Positions 21,946 through 31,937 of a DNA stretch of 64,000 nt are shown one piece after another. Under the pieces are notes generated by a model that ran no database searches, was not told the origin of the DNA, and saw only the letters and a program-made list of their open reading frames with translations. The stretch is from contig CM067357.1 of NCBI GenBank assembly GCA_034190875.2, positions 399,345-463,344 of the forward strand, read 5' to 3'. Each line of letters starts with the position of its first letter. Within the stretch, counting starts at the first letter, position 1. The translations under genes were made by a program, and so were the position numbers. The stretch is from Urechis unicinctus (taxonomy: Eukaryota > Annelida > Polychaeta > Xenopneusta > Urechidae).

Positions 21946-22353
21946 TCAAACATGAAAAGCACATACTTGTTTCAAACTAATAGAAAGGTTCATAACTGAT
22001 TTAAGATCAATCATTGTAACTATGCATTTCAAACAAAATGTTTGCCAACAACAAAGAATAACAGCGCAGGGAGAGGACATGTACATCCTCCACTACCCCA
22101 ACACAATGGAGGAGGTCACACAGTGAGGAAAGTGCTGAATGATTGGTTCTAAATTTCTCTTTTATATGAAAATTATAATTTCAAATCAACAACTTACACA
22201 TATTTACAACATAGGCTATGCAGAAGATCTTTTAGCAACGACAATCAACATATGCAAGGCCAGTGATAAAAATGTTGAGGATATTGAAGTACTAGAAATC
22301 CCACCCAATATAAACTCCAACTTTGATATCCCAGAAAAGCGCCAAGCTCACGC

Positions 22354-23366
22354 TCACATTTTTCTAAGAGTTGGTTTCATCCGCATTTTCCACAGTAATG
22401 AATTCCGGATAATTGATGTCACACAGGGTAGTCTGGGGATCCGATTTCTCTTCCCAAGATAATGATAGCACCCTTGGATGAACTGCCTGTATCCAGTATA
22501 ATGTTTCCAGTTATTAATGTATATACATAATGTTATACGCATATAAACACATTTTGATGTGTTCAATGAATTGATAATTCAGTCTGAATTGAAAATGTCA
22601 TTCATTTGAGTAAAATCATAAATTTACAACTTGTTGTTGGTTGTCTGTTAGTACTTACTTGTTTCTCTTGCATGGACCATGGTGCTTCTGGTAGTCATAG
22701 CACGCGGTCTCCAACACATCTTCATTAAAACATACAGCATTAAAATTCGCATGCTGTGTCACACATTCAATTTCTGGTAAATTTGCTATTTTAACCATCA
22801 CTTTCTTCTGCTTCACACAGCAGATGCGCCCTGACGGTTGGCCTGTCTAAGCAGCCTCCACATTGGCACCTGAAACCAGGGTTTTAAAATACATGCCAGA
22901 CTCTGTTTAAGACTAAGATTTACCGGAGTACATAAGTAAGGCAATGCACTCGCCCCTGGTGTTTTAATGACCTTCTACTGCGCGGATTTGCGAGACCAAA
23001 GGTAGGAAACAGCGCGTACGCAGTCAGAGGCGAAGTTTTTTGCTTAAGATTAAACGTACTAGGTCATATGTACTTGATTTAGTATAATCGATGAGAATTG
23101 CCCAAAATCAAAAGATAAGATAGTTAAGTGTTTTAATAAATGTTTTGAAGACGGTAATCGCTCCTCGGAACTCGAGAATCAGTCCTGTCACGGTCAGATT
23201 CGCTTGCGCTGTTTTCGGACAGATATGGTTCGAATCTGTACGGCACAACATCAATCACATTCTCTGGATTCGATTGCTCCAGCATTTGAGACTCTTCCAC
23301 CCAAAAATCCATCATCAAATCGTCCAACTCATATACATCGCTCTCCGAAACTTCAACATTCGCCAT
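22354..23366 (-). pseudogene. P2X7-C-like (P2RX7 intracellular domain-like) gene, three exons
   Basis: Three pieces on the minus strand look like one spliced gene. Exon 1 (23366 to about 23133) encodes an acidic N-terminus with VVPYRFEPYLSE. Exon 2 (22869-22659) is bounded by TTTCAG and a GTAAGTAC donor and encodes CQCGGC, ICCVKQKK, CVTQHANFNAVCFNEDV, typical of the cysteine-rich domain found in the P2X7 C-terminus and in many standalone invertebrate proteins. Exon 3 (22486-22354) follows an ACAG acceptor in the correct phase and encodes QFIQGCYHYLGKRNRIPRLP then TSIIRNSLL. One frameshift lies early in exon 2, and no good donor ends exon 1, so the copy may be dead. The family's role is zinc/GDP binding in P2X7; that of the standalone proteins is unknown. 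Confidence 0.55.
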
Positions 23367-24132
23367 TGTTTACAATAAAAACTGCGGACCTGTCAGTGTC
23401 GAGTTCATCAAGTGACGTCACGAGTGTTCGAAAATTAAACTACAAAAATCCAATAAATGCAATTTTATCTTTCATTCGGTTTCATAAAAAACCATGGAAA
23501 ATTGATGTCATAAGCACTTATGCGTGTTGATTGTAGCAGATGCATCATATAGAATCAGGTAACATGATCTTGCATGCAAATTCGAGCGTTGAGCCCGACT
23601 TTACCTGTACCAAATACTCAGCCCTTCCATTAAAACAACGATCTGAAGAGGAATGATTAAACTCATCGACGTATTTACAGCTCATATCCATTTGGCAAAC
23701 ATAAATATGCCAATTGTTGCAGCTGAAACATAGCCACTACATTATTACAAACACGACATCATCAACGTTGATAACGGTTGTCAACTTTTAACCATATCTC
23801 AACGTTGATTCAATTGTGCTGTCAGGGTAGGTGATGCCACACCATAGGGATTACCCAAACACCACGTCCCACACAGTGGCGTCGTCGACGGTCCGGCCGG
23901 TTCGGCCAGGGCGGACCACTTTTGGGCCGAGCATGCTTTTCGGCTGGACCACATTTTCAATAAGTCGTAAGGCTTTTTTGATATTCTTGCTTTTTGTGCC
24001 ACTGTCAAATTGGCACGAGTAGATCTAGATCTAGGTAGATTCTATAAGTATCAATTATTCATTCGATCTTCGTTTTCATTGACCAGTGCTTTTCGGCCAC
24101 CCCGCAATGTAGTAATTGTAGTAGAACTGTCC

Positions 24133-24165
24133 TATAAATCCGTCCTATAAATAGAACGCAAAATG
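24133..24165 (+). promoter_or_regulatory. TATA-like boxes ahead of the 2A leader
   Basis: CCTATAAATCC and CCTATAAATAG occur about 13 bp apart just before the first ATG of the leader exon. The distance to that ATG is short, so it may precede the cap site. Confidence 0.4.
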
Positions 24166-24320
24166 GTGGACATCGCTACCTACCGAGCGAGGATCGGGTG
24201 TTTCTCCGTTGGTTCAGGGTTTGCGATTGATCTGGACACCCTGCCATCGGTGTTTTTGGCTTCATCGGCCTTCTCCTTTTCATTGCTGGTGTAGAGATGA
24301 ACCCGGGACCGTTAGATCGG
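24163..24320 (+). pseudogene. Leader exon with hydrophobic segment and 2A-like peptide
   Basis: A short exon. One frame begins MVDIATYRARIGCF; another carries the hydrophobic stretch GVFGFIGLLLFIAG followed directly by GVEMNPGP, matching the 2A ribosome-skipping core (ExNPGP). A single-base shift near 24253 separates the two frames. The sequence GATCGG before GTTAGT (24320) would splice in phase to the OTU exon at 25104. 2A-like leaders of this kind occur in invertebrate transposons and can also act as signal sequences. Here it would release a short leader from the downstream protein. Confidence 0.5.
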
Positions 24321-24570
24321 GTTAGTGATTTATGTTTCAAATTTTAAACCGGCACAAAACTTATAGCGATGATCAAAGTTCTACTATAGAACTATATTTT
24401 TAAACAAGGATCTGCCTCTTGGTCATATTAACTAATTATCGAATGGTTATTAAAGGCCTATCGACCACAAAGAAACATGGATTGACAAAAAATATAAATA
24501 ATGTGTATCTTTCAGATATTTAAATCTATACACTTATATATCAATATTACATTACTGATATTGTCAGGAA

Positions 24571-24650
24571 GTTAGTGGCCGAGTGGTTAGTGCGCTTGCT
24601 TACGACGCTAGCAACCCGAGTACAAATCCCACCTGCGCCAACTTTTTTTT
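24571..24650 (+). ncRNA. tRNA-like sequence with pol III terminator
   Basis: It contains a good A box (GTGGCCGAGTGGTTAG) and a weaker B box (GTACAAATCCC) at tRNA spacing, followed by a run of T at 24643-24650. The acceptor stem does not pair well, so it is more likely a tRNA-derived repeat or tRNA pseudogene than a working tRNA. Confidence 0.4.
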
Positions 24651-24675
24651 CTATTTTTTTTCACTTTTTTTATAT

Positions 24676-24826
24676 GCTCAGCCTGGGTCCATATTCATAG
24701 AGAAACTTAAGTACAGTTTCTCTTTTTAGCAGATTGAAACTATACTTTAAGAAAGGGTTAACCATTTACGTACTTATTTTAAGTATAAAACTTAAGTTTC
24801 TTTATGAATATGGGCCCAGGATGAGC
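24676..24826. mobile_element. MITE with about 37-bp terminal inverted repeats
   Basis: The left end (24676-24712) and right end (24790-24826) are inverted copies with about three mismatches, both with the core CATATTCATA followed by AAACTTAAG inside CCTGGG/CCCAGG ends. The 77-bp centre is AT-rich and non-coding. Target duplication is unclear (possibly TAT). Confidence 0.75.
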
Positions 24827-25103
24827 TATTAGGATCACCCACGGTATTTGATCTAGCCTCAAGAGCTACATTCTAACTTCGAGCCATAACTCTATTATCC
24901 ATTGTTACTGAAATATCTCCCCTTTTTAAAAAAAACCACCTTTTGCTCCAGAGTGAGCGCTATACTTTTTACAAAGGGCCATAACTGTGTCATGCAATTT
25001 GACACAATTATCCCCCTATTCTGACTCACGAAAAACAGAAGAGTGTGACATGTGCTTGTGGTGCTATTGTTTAGAATTATAAATTTTTTTTATTCCTCAT
25101 CAG

Positions 25104-26215
25104 GATGACCTATCAACGGCACTTTTACCCGAAGACTGGTCAAACAGTCACTACGCTGCAAAATCAACAGGCAACGGCAACTGCTTGTACAACGCCTGTT
25201 CCCCAGGCCTTTGTGGTAAGTGAGTAAGTGTGGTCGTTTCAAGGTTGCTGGTAGGTGTAGATCTACTTCAAACATATTCAATATTGTCTCCGGATATCTT
25301 GTTAAACCAGTTTCAAATTGTTTCATAATAAATGAATGGCTCTTGTATTTACTATACCAAATTATTTTGAACAATAACTCTGAGAAATCTAGGTTCTTAT
25401 TGAAAAGCAAGTGTCTCTACATGTATTCTCAAATACATTTTTCTCAATGGATTGAATTCAATTTGCACAACAACTCCAAGAACCTAGGTTCTCACTTGGG
25501 ATTTTAAGCAAGGTGCCAGGAAGTATAGTGTCGTTAGCAAGTGAGAATCTAGGTTCTCAAACTTGACAGTCTAAGTGTTCAATGAGAACCTAACTTGAAG
25601 TTTTTCGAATATTTGTTCAAAAGGCTTGCCATTTTTAGACACCTTTTAAATTAATTCAATTCAACCAGTCAACGGTATATGGTCATAATATATTTTCAGG
25701 CGACGAGACTTTAGCAGCAGATCTCCGGTATGCGGTAGCTCAAGAATTGTGCAACAATGCGCCAAGATATAGCCACACGCACCCATTGATAAAGACAGTT
25801 ATCGAAGAACAAAATATGTCTCAGGACGAAGCTGAAACACTATTCCAAACAGTACTCTCAAACGCCACTGACAACCCTCTCTCGCTAACAATGGAAAAAA
25901 GAATGAAGGTCGAAGGTCATATGAAGACAACCGAAGGTCCACCATACTCCATTTGATGGCGATGAGCACAATTCTTGGTAGGGAAATTCATTCCGTGTAC
26001 CCCGAAGTACCCTGGAATTACAGACCCTTATTCAATAACCTAATTCGTCCTGCCGGTGATGCATCGTTTATCTTTCCAACGGCTTTTGCTGCTTCGACTT
26101 AGGCAATCGCGATATTTTGGACAAGAGACGGCGATCTTAGTCAAACTGACCATATGTTTATAGCCAACCACGTAGTACCGCTTTTCAAAAATGTTTGTGA
26201 AAGCGATGTTGCGGT
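25104..26215 (+). pseudogene. OTU cysteine protease domain, two exons, fused to hAT transposase
   Basis: OTU proteases remove ubiquitin. Exon 25104-25215 (after CCTCATCAG, before GTAAGTG) carries the catalytic-cysteine motif STGNGNCLYNACSPGLC. Exon from 25700 (after TTTTCAG), phase-compatible, continues DETLAADLRYAVAQEL, then HLMAMSTILGREIHSVYPE in a shifted frame (shift near 25950). A stop lies near 26101. The catalytic-histidine block is MFIANHVVPLFKN (about 26154-26192). The same frame runs on without a break into the hAT zinc-finger/transposase part, so this was one fused protein. OTU domains are known in other eukaryotic transposons. Confidence 0.65.
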
Positions 26216-26231
26216 AGTTTCTGGGCCCAGC

Positions 26232-27415
26232 ATGAAAAAGAAAAAACAACAAAGGCTAGATTATTTTTTCACTAAACCTTGTTCTCATGAACGTGAATCC
26301 ACTACTGCTCATGAACGTGAACCCACTTCTTCTCATGAACGTGAATCCACTTCTTCTCATGAACGTGAAGCCACTTCTTCTCATGAACGTGAACCCAGAA
26401 CATGGCCGTGCGTAACGGCAAATGAGCCACCGGTCACCAGGACAGTACCAAGTACATGTACAACGCCAAATAAACCAAGGACATTCAAGTTTCCTCAGCG
26501 TACATTTGGACAGAAAAAACCTAGTAAAGAGGAGTTTTCAGTCGTCCTTGTTTGTGACTTGGCCTTGGTTACATTATGACGATATAAATGATCTTGTTTT
26601 TTGCCATGTCTGCAAGACTGCGTGCAATGAAGGGAAATTATCAAGCTCTAATCTCGACAAGTCTTTCATTCATAATGGATTTGCAAACTGGAAGGATGCT
26701 AGCGTGTCTTTCAAAAAGCACGAATCGTCCAAGTGCCACCATGAAGCAATTGAAAAAGTCATAACGCTACCTAAGACAACAAAAGACATTGGTGAAATGT
26801 TATCAACAGAACATGCAGAGGAAAAAGGTGCAAATCGAGAGTGTCTACAAAAGATTTTATCAAATTTAAGATTTCTAGGTCGTCAAGGCTTAGCGATTCG
26901 TGGCCATGGTGATGAATCAGATGGGAATTATATCCAGCTTCTGAGACTTCATGGTAAGGACGATTCGCGATTACCAAAATGGCTGAAACGCAAGAATGAA
27001 AAGTACACTTGTGCGGATTCTCAGAACGAAATGCTCCAGATTATGGCTCTGTCGTTGCTTAGGGACATTGCGCAGAATGTAAGAAACTGTGTTTTATTCA
27101 ATCATGGCTGATGAAACTACAGATATGTCAAACAGAGAACAATTAGTGATGGTAATAAGACATGTAGATGAGAAGCGAGGAGTTCATATGACTTTACAAA
27201 GTAGACACCATTGATTCAAACACTCTTCAAAAGACAATCGAGGACAGCCTCCTTCGCATGAACCTATCGTTCAATAACTGCCGTGGACAATGCTACGACG
27301 GAGCTAGTAACATGTCTGGCGCAAAGAATGGCGTTGCTAAGCAAATACGCGATAAAGAACCGAAGGCGGTGTACACGCATTGTTACGGACATGCACTGAA
27401 TCTTGCAGTAGGGGA
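26232..27415 (+). pseudogene. hAT transposase, N-terminal two-thirds, frameshifted
   Basis: The region encodes a TTF-type zinc finger (WPWLHYDDINDLVFCHVC near 26565-26610) and the DDE catalytic part. Conserved hAT blocks are visible: SIMADETTDMSN with the first catalytic Asp (about 27100), CRGQCYDGASNMSGAKNGV (about 27280-27340) and YTHCYGHALNLAVGD (about 27372-27416). These lie in several frames (breaks near 26530, 27090 and 27190), so the enzyme is dead. The gene stops at GGGGA where the Gypsy element inserted and resumes at 31938. It resembles ZMYM/DUF4371-type hAT transposases. Confidence 0.85.
26283..26402 (+). repeat. 24-bp in-frame tandem repeat (SHEREPTS-type)
   Basis: About five copies of a 24-bp unit starting TCTCATGAACGTGAA encode repeating SHERE(S/P)T(S/T) units between the OTU and transposase parts. 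They look like a flexible linker expanded by slippage. Confidence 0.85.
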
Positions 27416-27565
27416 TGTTGCATTATGAAGCCCTCACTAAAAATCATAACGTCCCACTTCATGTGTTGGATGGTGGTTAAGAATAAAGACAGTTCTCTTC
27501 CGGTCTACATGGTGTCGTCCTCGTGTGTGTGTTTCTCAATATAGTTATTTGGACATAACATAACA
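27416..27565 (+). repeat. 5' LTR, second Gypsy
   Basis: TGTTGCATTATG...ATAACA, 150 bp, nearly identical to 31788-31937. It is unusually short for a Gypsy LTR. Confidence 0.95.
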
Positions 27566-27585
27566 TGGTGGCACTAAGTGGGATC
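27566..27585 (+). promoter_or_regulatory. Primer binding site, second Gypsy
   Basis: TGGTGGCACTAAGTGGGATC begins directly after the LTR. It has the TGG start expected for a tRNA 3' CCA end; I cannot name the tRNA. Confidence 0.6.
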
Positions 27586-27920
27586 TAAAACGACCCAAAG
27601 TGATAAAAAACAGTGTTTTTATCTTCCGCTTGTCAGCAGTGGAAACGACAGTCGTCTTTAAGCCAGTGAGCCCCGGATTCAATGAGAACAGTTCACCTCC
27701 TCAATGACCCCGCTCAAACAGTCCAACGCACATGGTCTGAGGACCGGTGTCGGATTGTGTGACTGTGGTGTTTGAATGTCAAGCTACAAAACAACCGCAA
27801 AGTGCAAACCGCAAGTAAGCATCTACATGTGACATTATCAGGTCTAGTGCTCGTGTTGGACGTTGTAGTAAATTGCATCGCGTCAGCGACAGTGTGCAGT
27901 TTATCGCCCATCAATAAACC

Positions 27921-28835
27921 ATGTCTGAATCAAACCCAGACGCAAGCGTGCAGTACGTGCACTCAAACGACCTAGCCGGTATCAATTTGCCCTCATTCAG
28001 CTGGGACAGTGACGATTTGCCCCATCAGTTTCGCTCATTCAAGCGTTATTGTGAACTTTTCTTGTCGACTCCAACGTACAGTAACAAAGCAGGTCATGAA
28101 ATCGTTAACTACATTCTACTGTGGTTGGGACCCAATGCTTTAGAAGTCTACGACAACTGGTCTCATCTGACAGATGAGCAGAAGAGAACACCAGAGTCAG
28201 TGTGGCAGGCATTCCAAGACTATTTTGAGCCCAAGGCTAACTATAGACTTGCCCGTTTTCAATTTCGCGACATTCGTCAACAGTCAGTCGAGCCCATAGA
28301 CACCTTTATAACTCGTCTTAAGGTGCAAGCACGAAAATGTAAATTCGAGGCTGCTCTCGATGACATGCTGATCGACCAGATCATTATTGGCACTGTGCAC
28401 AACCCCGTTCGCAAAAAGCTACTCGACCATGATCCCGAGAAGTTGACACTTGACAAAGTTCTCGACTGTGCACGCACATACGAGGCCACACAACAACAAC
28501 TTAATCAGTTTGGGCAGGCTACCAAAAGAAAAGACCGATTCCACACACTGAATCGACCTCAAGGAACACATGCCATTTTTTGTGGTGGGACTAGACACCG
28601 TCGGGAGGAATGCCCCGCTCTGCGAACGTTCCGCAATATATACCCATCACATGTAAATGAAGATGGATTGCCAACAACCTTAGTTAAAAGTGACGCGAAA
28701 CTCACCGCATACAATGGCACTCCGATTCGTCAGTACGGTACCCTTACCATCCCGTGTCGTTATGCGGACAGCCAGTGGCAAGCAACAAAATTTTATGTAA
28801 CTGACACACCAGGTCCTGTAATTTTTGGATTGTAA
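27921..28835 (+). CDS. gag: Gag (with a remnant of protease), second Gypsy
   Basis: An open 304-aa frame. The gag core spans about residues 20-200 (SFSWDSDDLPHQFRSFKRYC; YFEPKANYRLARFQFRDIRQ). A zinc knuckle is partly lost: FCGGTRHRREECPA lacks the first cysteine. Right after it the sequence jumps to a piece that resembles the C-terminal side of a protease (TAYNGTPIRQYGTLTIPCRY), so the catalytic Asp motif has been deleted. A stop at 28835 separates it from pol. Confidence 0.8.
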   Translation: MSESNPDASVQYVHSNDLAGINLPSFSWDSDDLPHQFRSFKRYCELFLSTPTYSNKAGHEIVNYILLWLGPNALEVYDNWSHLTDEQKRTPESVWQAFQDYFEPKANYRLARFQFRDIRQQSVEPIDTFITRLKVQARKCKFEAALDDMLIDQIIIGTVHNPVRKKLLDHDPEKLTLDKVLDCARTYEATQQQLNQFGQATKRKDRFHTLNRPQGTHAIFCGGTRHRREECPALRTFRNIYPSHVNEDGLPTTLVKSDAKLTAYNGTPIRQYGTLTIPCRYADSQWQATKFYVTDTPGPVIFGL

Positions 28836-28856
28836 ACTTGTGAAGCTTTCGGTCTG

Positions 28857-30653
28857 GTGACCATGAACTGTACCATATCTCTCCAGACTGACACTGCAAA
28901 TCTTAGAAAGCTGAGTGACGTCAAGTCCATGTACCCTGACCGATTCACAGGCTTGGGTAAATTCAAAGGAGAGCATTCGCTAATCCTCAAAGAGGATGCT
29001 TGTCCTGTAATCCATGCGCCAAGAAGAGCTCCAATCCAGCTGCAATCTCAAATCCGCTCTGAGCTTGACAGAATGCTGGACCTAGATGTCATCCGCCCAG
29101 CGAGCGAACCTACAGACTGGGTCTCGAGCATAAAATATGTTCAAAAACCAAACCGGTCTCTCCGCATTTGTTTGGATTCGAAAGACATCAATAAGGCTCT
29201 AAAGAGGGGTCAGCACCGCGCCCCCACACTCGAAGAGGTCACACACAGACTCAAGGGCGCCAAAGTGTTTAGCAAACTGGATGCCAAGTCCGGCTATTGG
29301 AGCGTACAGTTAGATGCTGCCAGTCAACACCTCACTACGTTCAACAGTCCATTTGGACGATTCTGTTTCAAAAGGCTCCCATTCGGCTTGAAAACTAGCC
29401 AATACGTCTTCCAAAAGGCAATGAATCAGATACTTGATGGACTGCCTGGGGTCATATCCATTGCAGATGACATCACTGTGTTCGGTGTTGACCAAGCTGA
29501 TCACAACGGCAATCTCCATCAGTTGATGGAACGCGTTCGCAAATGTGGTCTTGTCTTCAATGCAGAGAAATGTAAAATCAACCAAGACGAAGTATGCTTC
29601 TTCGGCAACATCTATGGGGAGTCAGGGGTCAAGCCTGATCCAAGTAAAGTGCAGGCTATCATCGACCTGAAGCCCCCAGCAAATGTCTCAGAACTCCAGT
29701 CATTCCTTGGAATGGTCACATACCTGGCTCCATACATCCCTAAGCTGAGTGACGTTACGGGACCATTGAGACAGCTACTACAGAAGGACTCTCAATTCCA
29801 GTGGCATCCAGAGCATCAAGCAGTTTTCAGCCAACTCAAACAGCTAATTAGTAGTGCCGGATTGCTCTCATACTTTGATCCAACCAAGCCAGCTGTATTG
29901 CAAGTTGATGCGAGTCAAGAAGCCCTTGGCGCCGCACTCATTCAAGATGGTCACCCAATCTCGTTTGCCTCAAAAAGTTTGTCGGACACCGAAAAGCGGT
30001 ACGCAAACATAGAAAGAGAGCTACTTGCATGTGTATTTGGAGCAGAACGCTTTCACACATATTTGTACGGCAAACCATTTACCATCGAGTCAGACCACCG
30101 TCCACTGGAGATGATCTCAGCCAATGCACTCACATCTGCCCCAGCCCGTCTGCAGCGTATGCTGTTGAGGTTGCAACGCTATGACTACGAGATAAAATAC
30201 AGACCTGGCAAAGAGATGATTCTAACGGACAGCCTTTCTCGACTCCCAAAGCCTAGTGCTGATGAACACATTGAACTGAATATTAAGGTATGCTTCGTTC
30301 AATTCAGCAACAGACGACTCGATGAGCTTCGTGAAGCAATAACAAATGACGAGACACTCAATCGCCTGTCAAAATACATTATCCAAGGATTTCCCGAACG
30401 CCAAAGAGACGTCCACCACAGCATTCATCCTTATTGGCCCTTCCGAGACGAACTAACCATTGAAAATGGTCTCATTCTGAAGGGAAGTCAACTGCTGATC
30501 CAAGAGATCCTCCGTGACCAATATCTAACTGACATCCACACTGGTCAACAAGGGATTATCCGCTGTCAGATGCACGCTAGAGGTAGCGTGTACTGGCCCG
30601 GGATCAACTCTGACATCGAGAGCATAATATCACAATGCGCCAAGCATCGCTGA
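28857..30653 (+). CDS. pol: Reverse transcriptase/RNase H, second Gypsy
   Basis: A 598-aa open frame with RT motifs LRICLDSKDINKALKRGQHR, FSKLDAKSGYWSVQLD, FGLKTSQYVFQKAMNQIL and the catalytic SIADDITVFG. RNase H motifs are LQVDASQEALGAALIQDG, ERELLACVFGAERF and IESDHRPLEM. The end enters the integrase zinc domain (DIHTGQQGIIRCQMHARG, ISQCAKHR), where the second Cys pair is degenerate, and stops. The rest of the integrase is in the next frame. The RT/RNase H part could still be functional in sequence. Confidence 0.93.
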   Translation: MTMNCTISLQTDTANLRKLSDVKSMYPDRFTGLGKFKGEHSLILKEDACPVIHAPRRAPIQLQSQIRSELDRMLDLDVIRPASEPTDWVSSIKYVQKPNRSLRICLDSKDINKALKRGQHRAPTLEEVTHRLKGAKVFSKLDAKSGYWSVQLDAASQHLTTFNSPFGRFCFKRLPFGLKTSQYVFQKAMNQILDGLPGVISIADDITVFGVDQADHNGNLHQLMERVRKCGLVFNAEKCKINQDEVCFFGNIYGESGVKPDPSKVQAIIDLKPPANVSELQSFLGMVTYLAPYIPKLSDVTGPLRQLLQKDSQFQWHPEHQAVFSQLKQLISSAGLLSYFDPTKPAVLQVDASQEALGAALIQDGHPISFASKSLSDTEKRYANIERELLACVFGAERFHTYLYGKPFTIESDHRPLEMISANALTSAPARLQRMLLRLQRYDYEIKYRPGKEMILTDSLSRLPKPSADEHIELNIKVCFVQFSNRRLDELREAITNDETLNRLSKYIIQGFPERQRDVHHSIHPYWPFRDELTIENGLILKGSQLLIQEILRDQYLTDIHTGQQGIIRCQMHARGSVYWPGINSDIESIISQCAKHR

Positions 30654-30676
30654 GTAAAGAGCCAATGTAACCCGTT

Positions 30677-31385
30677 ATGACAACCGTTCCACCATATCCC
30701 TGGCATACTATTGGCTCAGATCTCTTCACACTGAATGATGAGAACTATCTCATCATAGCAGACTACCACTCGAAGTACCCGATTGTTGAACGCCTTGGAC
30801 GTGACACTTCCAGCCGTCACGTAGCTGCTATTACCAGTCATGTATTTTCAATGTTTGGTTGTCCAGACACCATCATCTCGGACAACGGTCCACAGTTTAT
30901 AGGCAGTGCTTACCAGGCACTGACAAACAACTATGGAATAGCTTATGTCACCAGCTCCCCTCACCATCCTCGTTCACACGGTTTTATTGAACGCATGGTC
31001 CGGAGCATGAAAGCCCTCATTAAGAAGTCACCTGAGGAAACCGACAAACCTATTCTTGTGTATCGAACAACCCCTTTAGGCCCTAAAATCCCCTCACCAG
31101 CTGAACTCCTTTTCCAACGGAAAATTAACTTCAACCTACCAGTCTACCATCAAGGCAACGCCCATGACATAACTGCTAGCCCATCAGAAATCTGAAATGC
31201 GTTACAACAGCCAGAGCAAAACCCTTGATGAGCTCGACATCAACCAGCCAATTTACTACCAGGATGTGGCACGTAAAAACTGGCTCCCCGGTAAGGTTAT
31301 TGGAATTGGCCCCGAACCACGTTCCTACAAAGTGCTATGCCGCACGACAGGTCGCCCTCTAAAACGCTACGACCTCGACCCATAG
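30677..31385 (+). pseudogene. Integrase core and C-terminus, second Gypsy
   Basis: The core frame 30677-31195 has the catalytic residues D (TIGSDLF), D (ISDNGPQF) and E (HGFIERMVRSMK). A stop at 31195 separates it from a C-terminal piece (31197-31385) with MRYNSQSKTLDELDINQPIY and a small DNA-binding fold. The stop upstream at 30653 cuts it from the zinc domain. Confidence 0.85.
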
Positions 31386-31774
31386 CCACTGACACTTACA
31401 CAAGCCCAACTCCGTCACCACCAGCTGCACCGATAGTTGCCCCACCTACTCTACAGCCAACACAGGATAGCCTACTTGTAAAGTGAATTACAACGCAACA
31501 GTCTCCTCACCTGCGATACAGAAAAGTGGAAATACTACAATACCTACACCACGTCCCAAGCGAAATGTCATGCCTCCACGTCATCTCATAGAAGATATTT
31601 AATCTAACTACATATTCATATTGTAGCAAAACCAGATAGTAATGTTTTGTATGAATGTCAACTTGGGACTAAATTTAAATTGTATGTCATTTTATTGTAA
31701 CAGGCAGACTTCTACCTTTTTGTTTGTGACTGCAGACAAGCAACTTACATAATGTCTGTCATTGATGATTTCTT

Positions 31775-31787
31775 AAAAGAAGGGGGA
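31775..31787 (+). promoter_or_regulatory. Polypurine tract, second Gypsy
   Basis: AAAAGAAGGGGGA immediately precedes the 3' LTR. Confidence 0.85.
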
Positions 31788-31937
31788 TGTTGCATTATGA
31801 AGCCCTCACTAAAAATCATAACGTCCCACTTCATGTGTTTGATGGTTATTAAGAATAAAGACAGTTCTCTTCCGGTCTACATGGTGTCGTCCTCGTATGT
31901 GTGTTTCTCAATATAGTTATTTGGACATAAAATAACA
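31788..31937 (+). repeat. 3' LTR, second Gypsy
   Basis: 150-bp partner of 27416-27565, about 97% identical by eye. Confidence 0.95.

Larger units (their letters stand above)
27416..31937 (+). mobile_element. Gypsy element nested in hAT, 150-bp LTRs, GGGGA target duplication
   Basis: A complete-looking LTR retrotransposon with two 150-bp LTRs (27416-27565 and 31788-31937) differing at about five sites. A perfect 5-bp target duplication GGGGA flanks it (27411-27415, 31938-31942). Removing it restores the hAT coding frame across the site. Gag and RT are mostly open, but protease is deleted and the integrase is split by a stop, so it is probably inactive. Confidence 0.95.

Noticed and set aside
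22139-22462. 107-aa plus-strand frame
   Set aside because: It is antisense to exon 3 of the P2X7-C-like gene, which has better support.
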